A stretch of DNA of 39,587 nucleotides from an uncultured Collinsella sp. (GTDB lineage: Bacteria; Actinomycetota; Coriobacteriia; Coriobacteriales; Coriobacteriaceae), in contig URMO01000013.1 of the NCBI GenBank assembly GCA_900549085.1, forward strand, positions 1 through 39,587, read 5' to 3'. The notes beneath the pieces are model-generated. The model ran no database searches. It saw only the letters and a program-made list of their open reading frames with translations, and was not told where the DNA came from. Within the stretch, counting starts at the first letter, position 1, and every line of letters starts with the position of its first letter. Positions 13,418 through 21,109 of the stretch are shown piece after piece. Position numbers and translations under genes: made by a program.

Positions 13418-14674
13418 CTACTTGTAATACGTCTTGAACAGCTTAAAGTGACGCAGCTTGGTGTGCCACATGCGCAACCAGCGGTTAAAGACAAAATCGC
13501 CCTTCATAAACGAAGGATCGGCAGCCTTGCCCTCCTTGGCCAGACGATGCGCCTTCGCACGCAGCTCGGGGTCCTTGACATACTTGTCAACGACGCCCAT
13601 GGGGACGACCATCCACAGCGCCTCGTCCTGCGCCGTCACAAATTCCGGCTCAAACGGACGGTTATAGACGTACTCATCCACCACGTATTTAGCAACGTTA
13701 AAGCCGCTGTTGGTGACGTAGTAGTTACTGCGGCCCTGACGCGTGTTGAAGTCGAAGAACTTAAACGAACCATCGCGTTGGTCGTACTTGACGTCGAAGT
13801 TGGAGAAGCCCGTGAACTTAAGGTCCTCAAGCAGCTTGCGCACGCCACCCATGAGCTCGTCGTTGGGCTCGGTGATGATGCAGGCGTGGTTGCCGACACC
13901 ATGGGGCTGATGCTCCTCGAGCAGCACGTGACCCAGGCACATCATGCGAACCTTGCCGTTGCGGTCGGAATAACTGGTAAGCACGCGCATGTACTCGTCG
14001 TTGCCGGGCACGCGGTCCTGCAAGATGAGGTCATCGGTGTAGCCACTGGCGTACACATCGCGAATGACCTGCTCCAGCTCGGCGCGATCGGCAATCTCGT
14101 AGGCCTTCTTCTGGCCCTCGAACTCGTGCTCCCACCACATGATGCCGTCAGAGGGCTTCAGAATCATCGGGAAGGGAAAGTCGATCTGGTCGAGCACCTC
14201 GGCGGAAGCCTCGCCCTGGGCGTTGAGCATCGCCATGGTAAAGGTAAACGTGTGCGGATAGGGTACACCGTGCTTCTCGCACAGCTCGTAGAAGATCTCC
14301 TTCTTCTGGCACTGCTCGAGCATACTGTAGGGCGCATAGGGCGCGATGACGTTGGAGGCAAGCTGGCCGGCATCCTGAGCCTGTGCGGCAAGCGCGACGT
14401 AGTTATCGCCGCAGCCCATGAGGATAATCTTCTTATCGGGATTGGCCTGTGCAATGCCGTTGACGGTCTCGATCATGACCGGCATAGTGTCGATATCCAC
14501 ATTGGGCGTATAGTCGATAATCTGGCTGCGGTATGCAGGACCCGTCTGATACTTGCCAAAGACCAGGCTCTTGACCTGATACTCCTCGTAGAAGGCGCGC
14601 GCCACCGAATAGGCGTTGATATCGCCGCCGAGCAGCACGGGTATAAACTCGCGCTCTGTAAACTGCAATGCCAT
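13418..14674 (-). CDS. ATP-grasp enzyme related to D-aspartate ligase (peptidoglycan bridge)
   Basis: A 418-residue ATP-grasp carboxylate-amine ligase. It resembles the E. faecium D-aspartate ligase as I recall it: FIPVLLGGDINAYSVARAF near the start, FYELCEKHGVPYPHTF, a lysine in PMILKPSDG, LILQDRVPGNDEYMR, MMCLGHVLLEE, and the metal-binding end FKFFDFNTRQGRSNYYVT. Such enzymes activate D-Asp and attach it to the side chain of Lys or Orn in the peptidoglycan precursor. The racemase just downstream would supply D-Asp. AGGAAGTTTCC precedes the ATG at 14674. The divergent neighbour is a secreted wall hydrolase, again pointing to the cell wall. Substrate is inferred from similarity and context. 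Confidence 0.85.
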   Translation of the reverse strand: MALQFTEREFIPVLLGGDINAYSVARAFYEEYQVKSLVFGKYQTGPAYRSQIIDYTPNVDIDTMPVMIETVNGIAQANPDKKIILMGCGDNYVALAAQAQDAGQLASNVIAPYAPYSMLEQCQKKEIFYELCEKHGVPYPHTFTFTMAMLNAQGEASAEVLDQIDFPFPMILKPSDGIMWWEHEFEGQKKAYEIADRAELEQVIRDVYASGYTDDLILQDRVPGNDEYMRVLTSYSDRNGKVRMMCLGHVLLEEHQPHGVGNHACIITEPNDELMGGVRKLLEDLKFTGFSNFDVKYDQRDGSFKFFDFNTRQGRSNYYVTNSGFNVAKYVVDEYVYNRPFEPEFVTAQDEALWMVVPMGVVDKYVKDPELRAKAHRLAKEGKAADPSFMKGDFVFNRWLRMWHTKLRHFKLFKTYYK

Positions 14675-14823
14675 GGAAACTTCCTATCATCAACTGCCCG
14701 TACGATGGGCGGTCTTTATGCAACTGGTTTATTCTAGCGTGCCAAACTGCCGCTTCCCAAAGTTCCACCATATCTATGGCAAGCAGGCGCTTATGATCGA
14801 GCCCGCAGGGTTCCGTAACGTTA

Positions 14824-14946
14824 AAGTTGAACTCTATGGTTTCTTAACAATTCACTATAACTGCAGGTCAAGGCCAAAACCTCAAGTTCAACTTGACCCT
14901 TTAGAACCTTTAAGGTTCAAGTTGAGGTCGAAAGCAGTAGTAGAAT
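14824..14946. promoter_or_regulatory. Operator cluster and promoter between ligase and wall hydrolase
   Basis: The 314-base gap 14675-14988 holds no gene. It carries AAGTTGAAC (14824-14832), the palindrome CAAGTT-C-AACTTG (14883-14895) and the palindrome GAACCTT-T-AAGGTTC (14904-14918), followed by CAAGTTGAGG. A good -10 hexamer TAGAAT lies at 14941-14946, 42 bases before the hydrolase ATG, and the second palindrome overlaps its -35 region. The CCTCAAGTT...AACTTGA form resembles MerR/SoxR-family boxes. The regulator is not identified. Confidence 0.6.
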
Positions 14947-14988
14947 ACCTTTCGAACTATAACCTACGATTGATTGCAGAGGGACTGG

Positions 14989-16122
14989 ATGCAGCATTCG
15001 AACCATCGCACCGCAGCGCTCATCGCGTCGAAGCCGGCTCGTATCATCACGAGCGCCGCGCTTGCCGTTACACTGACGGCCGCGCCGATGCTCTCCCCCG
15101 TCGCAGCCTATGCCGCCTCGCAGGCAACGCAGGATCAGCTTTCCGCTGCCCAGCAGAAAATCGAAACCGCCACGAGTGCCTACAACGAAGCCCGCACCAA
15201 GCTCGAGGATCTGCAGAAGCAAATCGACACTAACGAGGCAAGCATCGAGAAGATCGAAGCCGAACTTCCCGATCAACAGGCCAAGGCGAGCTCCGCCATG
15301 CGCGATCTGTATAAGTACCAGAAGGGCACCAACCCCATCGTGAGCTTCCTGGTCAACGCGCAGAGCCTGGGCGAGTTCATCACCACCTGCAAGTACACCA
15401 ACCAGATCACGAGCTCGAGCGTCGACGAGATCGAAGAGCTCAACAAGATGCAGACCGAACTCGAGCAGAACAAGACCGAGCTCGAGCAGGCCAAGTCCCA
15501 ACTCGAGACCGAGCAGAAAACCGCCGAGGACGCACTGGCACAGGCCCAGCAGCTTCGCAGCGAAGCCCAGGCAAAGGCCGAGCAGGAGAATGCCGCCGAG
15601 CTGGCCAAGCTCGAGGCCGACAAGGCCGCTGCCGCCGAGAAGCTCTCGGGCGAGGGCGTGAGCGGCAACAACTCCAACAGCCAGGCCAATAACGCCAACA
15701 CCACTATCGACACCACGGTGAACAACTCCAATACCGGCAACTCCGATTACGACTCGTTTATCAACGAGTGGACGAGTCGCATCGACAACTACCTCGCCGG
15801 CTCCCCCATGGCAGGCCAGGGTTACAACTTTGCCGTGGCAGCCTGGAACACCGGTGTTGACCCTCGCTGGTCTCCCGCCATCGCCTGCATCGAGAGCAGC
15901 AAGGGCCTCTATTGTGCCGGCTCCTATAACGCCTGGGGCTGGAGCGCCCGCGGCGGCGGCTGGCGGAGCTTTGGTAGCTGGAGCGAGGGCGTCTCTGCCC
16001 ACGTTGCCTACCTGGGCACCAACTATGGCTCCACGCTTACCCCGGCAGCCGCCAAAAAGTACTGCCCGCCCACGTGGCAGGACTGGTACAACAAGGTTGC
16101 AACCCAGATGAACCGCATCTAA
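14989..16122 (+). CDS. Secreted coiled-coil cell-wall hydrolase with lysozyme-like C-terminal domain
   Basis: A 377-residue exported protein. Residues about 1-44 are a signal peptide (SAALAVTLTAAPMLSPVAAYA). Residues about 45-230 form long coiled coils rich in Glu, Gln, Ala and Lys, like the N-terminal domain of PcsB/CwlO wall hydrolases. An Asn/Ser/Thr-rich linker follows, then a C-terminal domain with CIESSKGLYC, YNAWGWSARGGGWRSFGSW and YLGTNYG. The Glu in CIESS is placed like the catalytic Glu of lysozyme/transglycosylase folds, and three cysteines may form a disulfide. The start at 14989 has GAGGG upstream. It probably cuts peptidoglycan during growth or division. Confidence 0.82.
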   Translation: MQHSNHRTAALIASKPARIITSAALAVTLTAAPMLSPVAAYAASQATQDQLSAAQQKIETATSAYNEARTKLEDLQKQIDTNEASIEKIEAELPDQQAKASSAMRDLYKYQKGTNPIVSFLVNAQSLGEFITTCKYTNQITSSSVDEIEELNKMQTELEQNKTELEQAKSQLETEQKTAEDALAQAQQLRSEAQAKAEQENAAELAKLEADKAAAAEKLSGEGVSGNNSNSQANNANTTIDTTVNNSNTGNSDYDSFINEWTSRIDNYLAGSPMAGQGYNFAVAAWNTGVDPRWSPAIACIESSKGLYCAGSYNAWGWSARGGGWRSFGSWSEGVSAHVAYLGTNYGSTLTPAAAKKYCPPTWQDWYNKVATQMNRI

Positions 16123-16132
16123 GATCAACGTC

Positions 16133-16158
16133 AAAGGGCCCCAATTGGGGCCCTTTTT
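16133..16158 (+). terminator. Rho-independent terminator between convergent genes
   Basis: A 10-bp perfect stem (16133-16142 with 16147-16156; aaagggcccc/ggggcccttt) around AATT is followed by TTTTTCTTTT. It lies 11 bases after the wall hydrolase stop and directly before the convergent kinase end, so it may also limit antisense transcription. Confidence 0.95.
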
Positions 16159-16161
16159 CTT

Positions 16162-17544
16162 TTACGCGACGGAGGTATCGACGACGCCAGTCGCGTTTGC
16201 AATGGCAACAATGATAATCATTGCCAACAAGAGCACACCCATAGCCTTGAGCCAGAGCTTTGCAAGCTTTTTACCGCGGTATCTATCGAGTAGCTCAAAC
16301 CGCCGGCGAAGGCGGCGTTTGTCGAGCATCACAAAATGGATGAGCACTACGAGACCGTCGACGAAGATAAAATACTCAATCGCGAGAAACCACATCGGGT
16401 AGTTTTGGTTGGCGCCCGTAGGATGAAAAACGGCAAAATGGCTTCCGGCAAAGAAAACAAGTAGCGAAAGATAGACGAATGCGTTCCAAATGCGCCCAAC
16501 GGTGTCGGGAATGCGGGAGAGTAAATTCGGGCGCTCAGGCACCAACGGCAATCCACCCTGAGACTGATCCGTGGGGAGCACGGGCGCAGGGCACACGGCT
16601 CGCCGCTCCGGAGGCTCTTGAAAGGAAGCAGCATTCGGCGCGGACGACGCATACGATGCGCGTGCAGCGTGCCCTAGCGCCTTCGCGCTTGCAAAGCGCT
16701 TGTCCGGATCGAGCGCCATCGCCATGCAAATAACATCGGCAAGCGAGGCGGGGACGTCACGTGCCTCGCATTGCTCGCGTATGTTCCGACCTGGCTTGGG
16801 ATCGGCCCCCGTCAGACAAAAGAACAGCAGGGCACCGAGCGCATAGACATCGCTGCGCACGCTCGTCTGGCCAAAACCATACTGCTCGGGCGGCGCATAG
16901 GGACGCGTGCCAAACTTAACGGTATCGGCATCGGCTCCCTCGCGCCACACGCGAGCGATTCCCAAATCGATAATCACCAGCGATGAAAACGTCATGCCTG
17001 TATCGGGCGTATAGTTTGCGCCCGACACGATGATATTCGAGGGCTTTAGGTCGCGATGGATCACCGGAGCGGCCATCTCCCCCGCCGACGCAAAGCCGGC
17101 ATGGAGCTCCGCAACTGCATCACAAAGGGCGCCAAACAGCTCACAAGCATAATCGGGCGTCGCACCCAAACGCCCCACCAGGGCCCCGAGCGTTTCGCCT
17201 TCGATGTATTCCATGACCACGCAAAGCTCGTCGCCCACGCGGCGGCAATCGACAATCCGAGGCAAGTGCTCGTAACGTCGCCCGGCATGTTGGGCCGCAA
17301 ACAGGCGTTCATACGCCCCGCCAATCTGGGCCGACGCGTCGATGCACTTGCGAACAAAGGGGCCAAGAGATCCTCCGCCGGAGCCCTCAAAGTACACGAG
17401 CTCGGTCGTCTCGACGTCGGAGTGCTTGAGCACACGGTCTACGCGATAGCTGTCATCGCGCTCGAGTGACGCCAGGTGTCCGGCGAGCGCAGCGGTCAGC
17501 TCATCATCGGAATATGTTGGGCTCTGAGTATCCATAGCGTCCAT
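16162..17544 (-). CDS. Ser/Thr protein kinase with C-terminal membrane segments
   Basis: A 460-residue Hanks-type kinase. The catalytic loop HRDLKPSNI (near 163-171), the metal motif IIDLGIARVW (DLG for DFG, near 191) and the activation/P+1 segment GTRPYAPPEQYG with the SDVYALGALL helix are all clear. The N-terminal nucleotide loop is unusual (EGSGGGSLGPFVRKCI), with the probable ATP-binding Lys in VRKC. The C-terminal ~110 residues hold three hydrophobic segments (AFVYLSLLVFFAGSHFAVF, FLAIEYFIFVDGLVVLIHFV and a last one), so the kinase is membrane-held, with no extracellular PASTA domains. It is the last gene of a minus-strand group with an HTH protein and an FxLYD protein. The start is uncertain; ATGs at 17544 and 17535 both lack a clear ribosome site. 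Confidence 0.92.
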   Translation of the reverse strand: MDAMDTQSPTYSDDELTAALAGHLASLERDDSYRVDRVLKHSDVETTELVYFEGSGGGSLGPFVRKCIDASAQIGGAYERLFAAQHAGRRYEHLPRIVDCRRVGDELCVVMEYIEGETLGALVGRLGATPDYACELFGALCDAVAELHAGFASAGEMAAPVIHRDLKPSNIIVSGANYTPDTGMTFSSLVIIDLGIARVWREGADADTVKFGTRPYAPPEQYGFGQTSVRSDVYALGALLFFCLTGADPKPGRNIREQCEARDVPASLADVICMAMALDPDKRFASAKALGHAARASYASSAPNAASFQEPPERRAVCPAPVLPTDQSQGGLPLVPERPNLLSRIPDTVGRIWNAFVYLSLLVFFAGSHFAVFHPTGANQNYPMWFLAIEYFIFVDGLVVLIHFVMLDKRRLRRRFELLDRYRGKKLAKLWLKAMGVLLLAMIIIVAIANATGVVDTSVA

Positions 17545-17630
17545 AATAACGCAGGGCGCGGACGCCCCATGACGCCCGTGCCCTGCACGTTCTAAATATC
17601 GTGAACGGCGCTTCCGCCGGCAGCTAACTG

Positions 17631-18053
17631 TTAGCTCACCGTCTCTTCACCAAAGCGATACAGCTCCTCGTTCACCTTTTGCAGGCTGCAGCCACGATCG
17701 AGGCAGAAAATGATGATGGCGTCACGGCGGTCCTTGCAGTTGAGGACATTGGCGCCCGCCGCCGACAAGGCGCGGTTGGTCTCCTTGAGCGTCAGCGCCA
17801 TGGCAAAGGCAATCTGCAGCACCTTATTGCGGCTCGGATGCCGCGCACCGGTAAAGATCTGATAGCCAAACGTCTCGTTGAGGTCGGCCATACGCACCAC
17901 GCGCGAGCGCTCCAGCCCCTTTTCTTCCAAAAGCTGTTTCAGATACTCCGAAAGTGACGGGGCGGTAAAGTCGTGCTCTTTGATATAGCCCTCGATACTC
18001 GGGGCGTCAAGCAGCTCGTTGAGCAACTCTTCGGTTAGCTTCTTATCGGGCAT
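17631..18053 (-). CDS. Helix-turn-helix (XRE-like) protein next to the kinase
   Basis: A 140-residue cytoplasmic protein. The middle (LSEYLKQLLEEKGLERSRVVRMADLNETFGYQIFTGARHPSRNKVLQIAFAMALTLKETNRALSAAG, given here only in outline: positions about 34-100) has the spacing of an XRE-type HTH, with a degenerate recognition helix. The C-terminal helical part ends near EELYRFGEETVS and contains one CxD-type segment (IIIFCLDRGCS). A GGTGAGG site precedes the ATG at 18053. Such proteins are often found beside Ser/Thr kinases in anaerobic Firmicutes and Coriobacteria, so it may be a kinase partner or substrate. That is inference; no target DNA is known. Confidence 0.75.
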   Translation of the reverse strand: MPDKKLTEELLNELLDAPSIEGYIKEHDFTAPSLSEYLKQLLEEKGLERSRVVRMADLNETFGYQIFTGARHPSRNKVLQIAFAMALTLKETNRALSAAGANVLNCKDRRDAIIIFCLDRGCSLQKVNEELYRFGEETVS

Positions 18054-18100
18054 ATGGCCTCACCCCCCAGCTCGCATAGTAACCATGTTTTTAATTCTAG

Positions 18101-18544
18101 TTAAAAACCGCTCACGTCAGAACGTTCCCAGCTGGCAACCTGGTCGGGAGATACCGTGCTCATCGCTTCGAACTTCCAGGTGCCGCCCGCTTTGAGATGG
18201 TTGGTGTTCGCAAGAGCCGTTCCCACCTGATTGCCGTCTGCGTCATACAGAACATACTCAATCTGAATGTAGCTTTGCTCTTTATCCGTATTATTGGTCA
18301 ACGTGCCAGTGATCTTATACGCGAACTGATTAGACGTATCCCCGGCCTCATCCGAAACCGTATAGGGTTCTTGTGCCTCTTTTTTCTCCTCGACTTGCTG
18401 GGTCTGTTCGGCAGGCTTTGCTGCATCACCCGTAGACGAATCAGACGAGTTACCGCCCATAGAACCCACGACGCCGGCAACAACGAGCACCACGATGACG
18501 CCCAAAACGATCTTGCCGATCGGCTTCTTTCCCTCTTTTGCCAT
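18101..18544 (-). CDS. Membrane-anchored FxLYD-domain protein
   Basis: A 147-residue protein. A short basic N-terminus (MAKEGKKPIGK) leads into one transmembrane helix (IVLGVIVVLVVAGVVGSM), followed by a Ser/Asp/Gln-rich spacer and a C-terminal beta domain. The segment YVLYDADGNQVGTALANT and then KAGGTWKFEAMS is typical of FxLYD-like domains (the variant here is VLYD). The domain would face outside the cell. Function in this family is unknown. It is first in a minus-strand group with the HTH protein (47-base gap) and the kinase, so it could be the external sensor part of a kinase system. Confidence 0.78.
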   Translation of the reverse strand: MAKEGKKPIGKIVLGVIVVLVVAGVVGSMGGNSSDSSTGDAAKPAEQTQQVEEKKEAQEPYTVSDEAGDTSNQFAYKITGTLTNNTDKEQSYIQIEYVLYDADGNQVGTALANTNHLKAGGTWKFEAMSTVSPDQVASWERSDVSGF

Positions 18545-18555
18545 TATGCATCCTT

Positions 18556-18634
18556 CCTACGATCCGGCTACCGTGCCGGCACACAGCACATCGTAGGAGG
18601 CAGCGAGCTCAAATTCATTAGCTGGGAGCTAATG
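18556..18634. promoter_or_regulatory. Two palindromes between the FxLYD gene and the flavoenzyme gene
   Basis: cctacgat (18556-18563) pairs with atcgtagg (18590-18597) around an inner ccggc/gccgg hairpin, and cattagct (18616-18623) pairs perfectly with agctaatg (18627-18634) across GGG. They lie in the divergent 18545-18766 region and could be operators or 5' mRNA hairpins for the minus-strand group. No regulator can be named. Confidence 0.45.
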
Positions 18635-18702
18635 TCGCAGCACAGCTTGCCACCTGGCACTCATTGAGTCTTCTTTCCTTCACCGAACTCACTCCTTTGT
18701 TG

Positions 18703-18730
18703 TTGACTATTAAACATTTAGACGTAAACT
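18703..18730 (+). promoter_or_regulatory. Promoter of the flavoenzyme-aconitase X operon
   Basis: TTGACT (18703-18708) and TAAACT (18725-18730) are separated by 16 bases, giving a start near 18737. The repeat TGTTGAC (18701-18707) recurs inverted as GTCAACA (18744-18750), flanking the -10 and start site, and may be an operator. Confidence 0.6.
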
Positions 18731-18766
18731 GCTTTGTTACCTTGTCAACATCTGAAAGGAACCTCA

Positions 18767-21088
18767 TTGGGAAAAGACGTACTGGTGCAGCAACTCGTCG
18801 ACTCATTCGACAGCTGGCCCGCCAAAAATTCCGGTTGCGGATCGTCCCGCATGACACAAGAGCTCTATCCTTTTGACAAGCTCTTCTCTCCCATCAAAAT
18901 TAACAAGCTCACCGTCAAAAACCGCATTGTCATGGCACCGATGGGCAATATCGACATGTGCGAGGAAACTGGCCGCCCCAGTGACATGATGCTGCAGTAC
19001 TTTTTCGCCCGCGCCAAAGGCGGCTGCGGCCTCATCACAACAGGACTCGTACCGGTAAGCCACGGCATCGATACCACGGTCACCGAGCTGGACAAGCTCA
19101 CCTATTTCCCGCGCATCGATCGAAGCCGAACCGTTATGGCAGGCTGGCGCGACCTTGCCCAAGGTGTCCATGCCTTCGGATCACGCATTTTTGTCCAGCT
19201 TACGGCCGGACTCGGCCGCGTGGGCAACCCGCAATGCCTCATCACGCAAAAGAAGTTTCCGGTCTCGGCGAGTTTCTTGCCTAACTACTACATCCCCGCC
19301 ATTCCATGCATGCGCCTCTCGGACCAAAAGCTGCGCCGTATCGTAAACAATATCGGCCAAGCGGCGGCCGATGCTCATGCCATGGGCATCGATGGCGTCT
19401 ATTTGCACGGGCACGAGGGTTATCTTATCGAGCAGCTCGGAAACCCCGCCTTTAACCATCGCAAGCTCGGACGTTATGCCGATTGGCGTCAGTTTGGCCT
19501 CGATATGATCAAAGAAATCCGTCGCCGCGTTGGGCCCGACTACCCCATCATGTACCGCATCGACCTTTCGCTTGCACTCGAGGAAACCTATGACGAGCAG
19601 GTCATGAATTCGACCTATCTGGGACGCATGCGCGGCGGCCGTACAGTCGAACAGACCCTGGGTTATATGGAAGAGCTCGTGGCGGCGGGAGTAGACATCT
19701 TTGACGTCGACCTTGGTTGCTATGACAACTGGTGGATGCCCCACCCGCCTGCGAGCATGCCCGCAGGCTGCTTCGTTCCCGTGGCGCGCGCCGTTCGAGA
19801 GCGCTTTGCCGCCGACAATATCCGCTCCAATGCCGGCCTTCCCGTACCCGTTGTCGCGGTGGGTAAGTTGGGCTACCCCGACATTGCCGAACGCGCCCTT
19901 CGCAATGGCGACGCCGATATGATCATGCTCGGACGCCCGCTGCTTGCGGATCCCGAGTGGCCCAACAAGGCGTACGCCGGTCGCGTGGCAGATATTCGCC
20001 CCTGCATCGGATGCCAGGAAGGATGCCTCAACGAGTTTGTCGAAGAGGGCCATCCGCAGTGTGCCGTCAATCCACGCTGCAGCTTTGAATACCTCATGCC
20101 CCAGACACCCGCTCCCGCCAAAGAACCCAAACGCATAGCGGTGATAGGAGCCGGACCCGCTGGGATGGTCTGTGCGCTAATCGCCGCGCGTCGTGGCCAC
20201 GACGTAAAGCTCATCGATGCCGAAGATGAACTTGGAGGAAAACTCCTCTCCGCCAGCGCCGCCCGGATCAAGTTCGACCTCGATAACTACCGATCATATC
20301 TTGTTCGACAGGTGCGCGAGCAGGCAGAAAAACCCAACGGGAACCTGACACTCGAACTTGGACGGGCAGCACGCGCCGAAGATCTTGCAAAAGCAGGCTT
20401 CGACGCAATTGTGTGTGCAACAGGCACTTCCAATGCAATACCGCCCATCCCCGGCCTTACGGAGCTTGCAGCATCGGGCCATGCCGTGCAGGCAACGCAG
20501 CTACTGCGCCAACCCGCGCTGCTTGGCAACGCCAAAACCGTCGCCATCATTGGCGGAGGGGCCGTGGGCTGCGAGGTTGCCCAATGGCTCACCGTCGAAC
20601 ACGGCATACCACAGGTCAGCGTAATTGAAATGCTGTCTCACATGATGCAGGGCGCCTGCACGGCAAATCGCGGCCACCTACTCCATGCGCTCAGGGGACG
20701 CAATGTGCGACTCTTCAATATGACACGCGTCGAGCGCGCGGAAGTCGGCGGCAAACGCGAGTCTGGAGCCCCATCGAGGTGTGCGCGTCTCCACTTGAGT
20801 CGCAACTGCCACAAAAACGTTCCCGACCCCTACGTCTCGTGGTCACCGGTCTTGCCCGAGAACGTCGAAAACCCGCTTGCACCCAAAATCGGCAACGACT
20901 GGAAGTCACTCGAGCTAACCTGCGACTTGGTAATCATTGCCTGCGGCGGACACCCCGACGACGCGCTGTTCTACAAACTGCAGCAGACGCACGCCGCTGA
21001 CGAGCTGCATAACATCGGCGATGGGTTTGCGCCCGGCCGTGTGCTCGAAGCGGTCCGTGCGGCATACCGACTCGGCACCAATATCTAA
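18767..21088 (+). CDS. Enoate-reductase-type flavoenzyme (FMN/FAD/Fe-S, NADH:flavin oxidoreductase)
   Basis: A ~773-residue oxidoreductase of the Old Yellow Enzyme/2-enoate reductase/2,4-dienoyl-CoA reductase group. The N-terminal FMN barrel starts LFSPIKINKLTVKNRIVMAPMG and carries LHGHEGYLIEQL at the active-site strand. The Fe-S loop CIGCQEGCLNEF with a fourth Cys (HPQCAVN) follows near residue 410-435. Then an FAD site (IAVIGAGPAGMVCAL) and an NAD(P)-type site (VAIIGGGAVGCEVAQ). Such enzymes reduce C=C bonds of alpha,beta-unsaturated acids in anaerobes. A ~50-residue polar insertion follows the second nucleotide site. I chose TTG 18767 because GAAAGGA lies six bases upstream and the promoter is near; ATG 18851 has no ribosome site but matches family lengths better. 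It heads an operon with aconitase X. Confidence 0.9.
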   Translation: MGKDVLVQQLVDSFDSWPAKNSGCGSSRMTQELYPFDKLFSPIKINKLTVKNRIVMAPMGNIDMCEETGRPSDMMLQYFFARAKGGCGLITTGLVPVSHGIDTTVTELDKLTYFPRIDRSRTVMAGWRDLAQGVHAFGSRIFVQLTAGLGRVGNPQCLITQKKFPVSASFLPNYYIPAIPCMRLSDQKLRRIVNNIGQAAADAHAMGIDGVYLHGHEGYLIEQLGNPAFNHRKLGRYADWRQFGLDMIKEIRRRVGPDYPIMYRIDLSLALEETYDEQVMNSTYLGRMRGGRTVEQTLGYMEELVAAGVDIFDVDLGCYDNWWMPHPPASMPAGCFVPVARAVRERFAADNIRSNAGLPVPVVAVGKLGYPDIAERALRNGDADMIMLGRPLLADPEWPNKAYAGRVADIRPCIGCQEGCLNEFVEEGHPQCAVNPRCSFEYLMPQTPAPAKEPKRIAVIGAGPAGMVCALIAARRGHDVKLIDAEDELGGKLLSASAARIKFDLDNYRSYLVRQVREQAEKPNGNLTLELGRAARAEDLAKAGFDAIVCATGTSNAIPPIPGLTELAASGHAVQATQLLRQPALLGNAKTVAIIGGGAVGCEVAQWLTVEHGIPQVSVIEMLSHMMQGACTANRGHLLHALRGRNVRLFNMTRVERAEVGGKRESGAPSRCARLHLSRNCHKNVPDPYVSWSPVLPENVENPLAPKIGNDWKSLELTCDLVIIACGGHPDDALFYKLQQTHAADELHNIGDGFAPGRVLEAVRAAYRLGTNI

Positions 21089-21109
21089 CACGAAAGGATG
21101 GGCTCACAG

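Noticed and set aside
12572..14737. 721-codon plus-strand open frame over the racemase and ligase genes
   Set aside because: It spans two well-supported opposite genes and their intergenic gap, which real genes would not.
14740..14988. Possible small protein in the ligase-hydrolase gap (open plus frame)
   Set aside because: No ribosome site and composition follows the palindromes; better explained as operator DNA.
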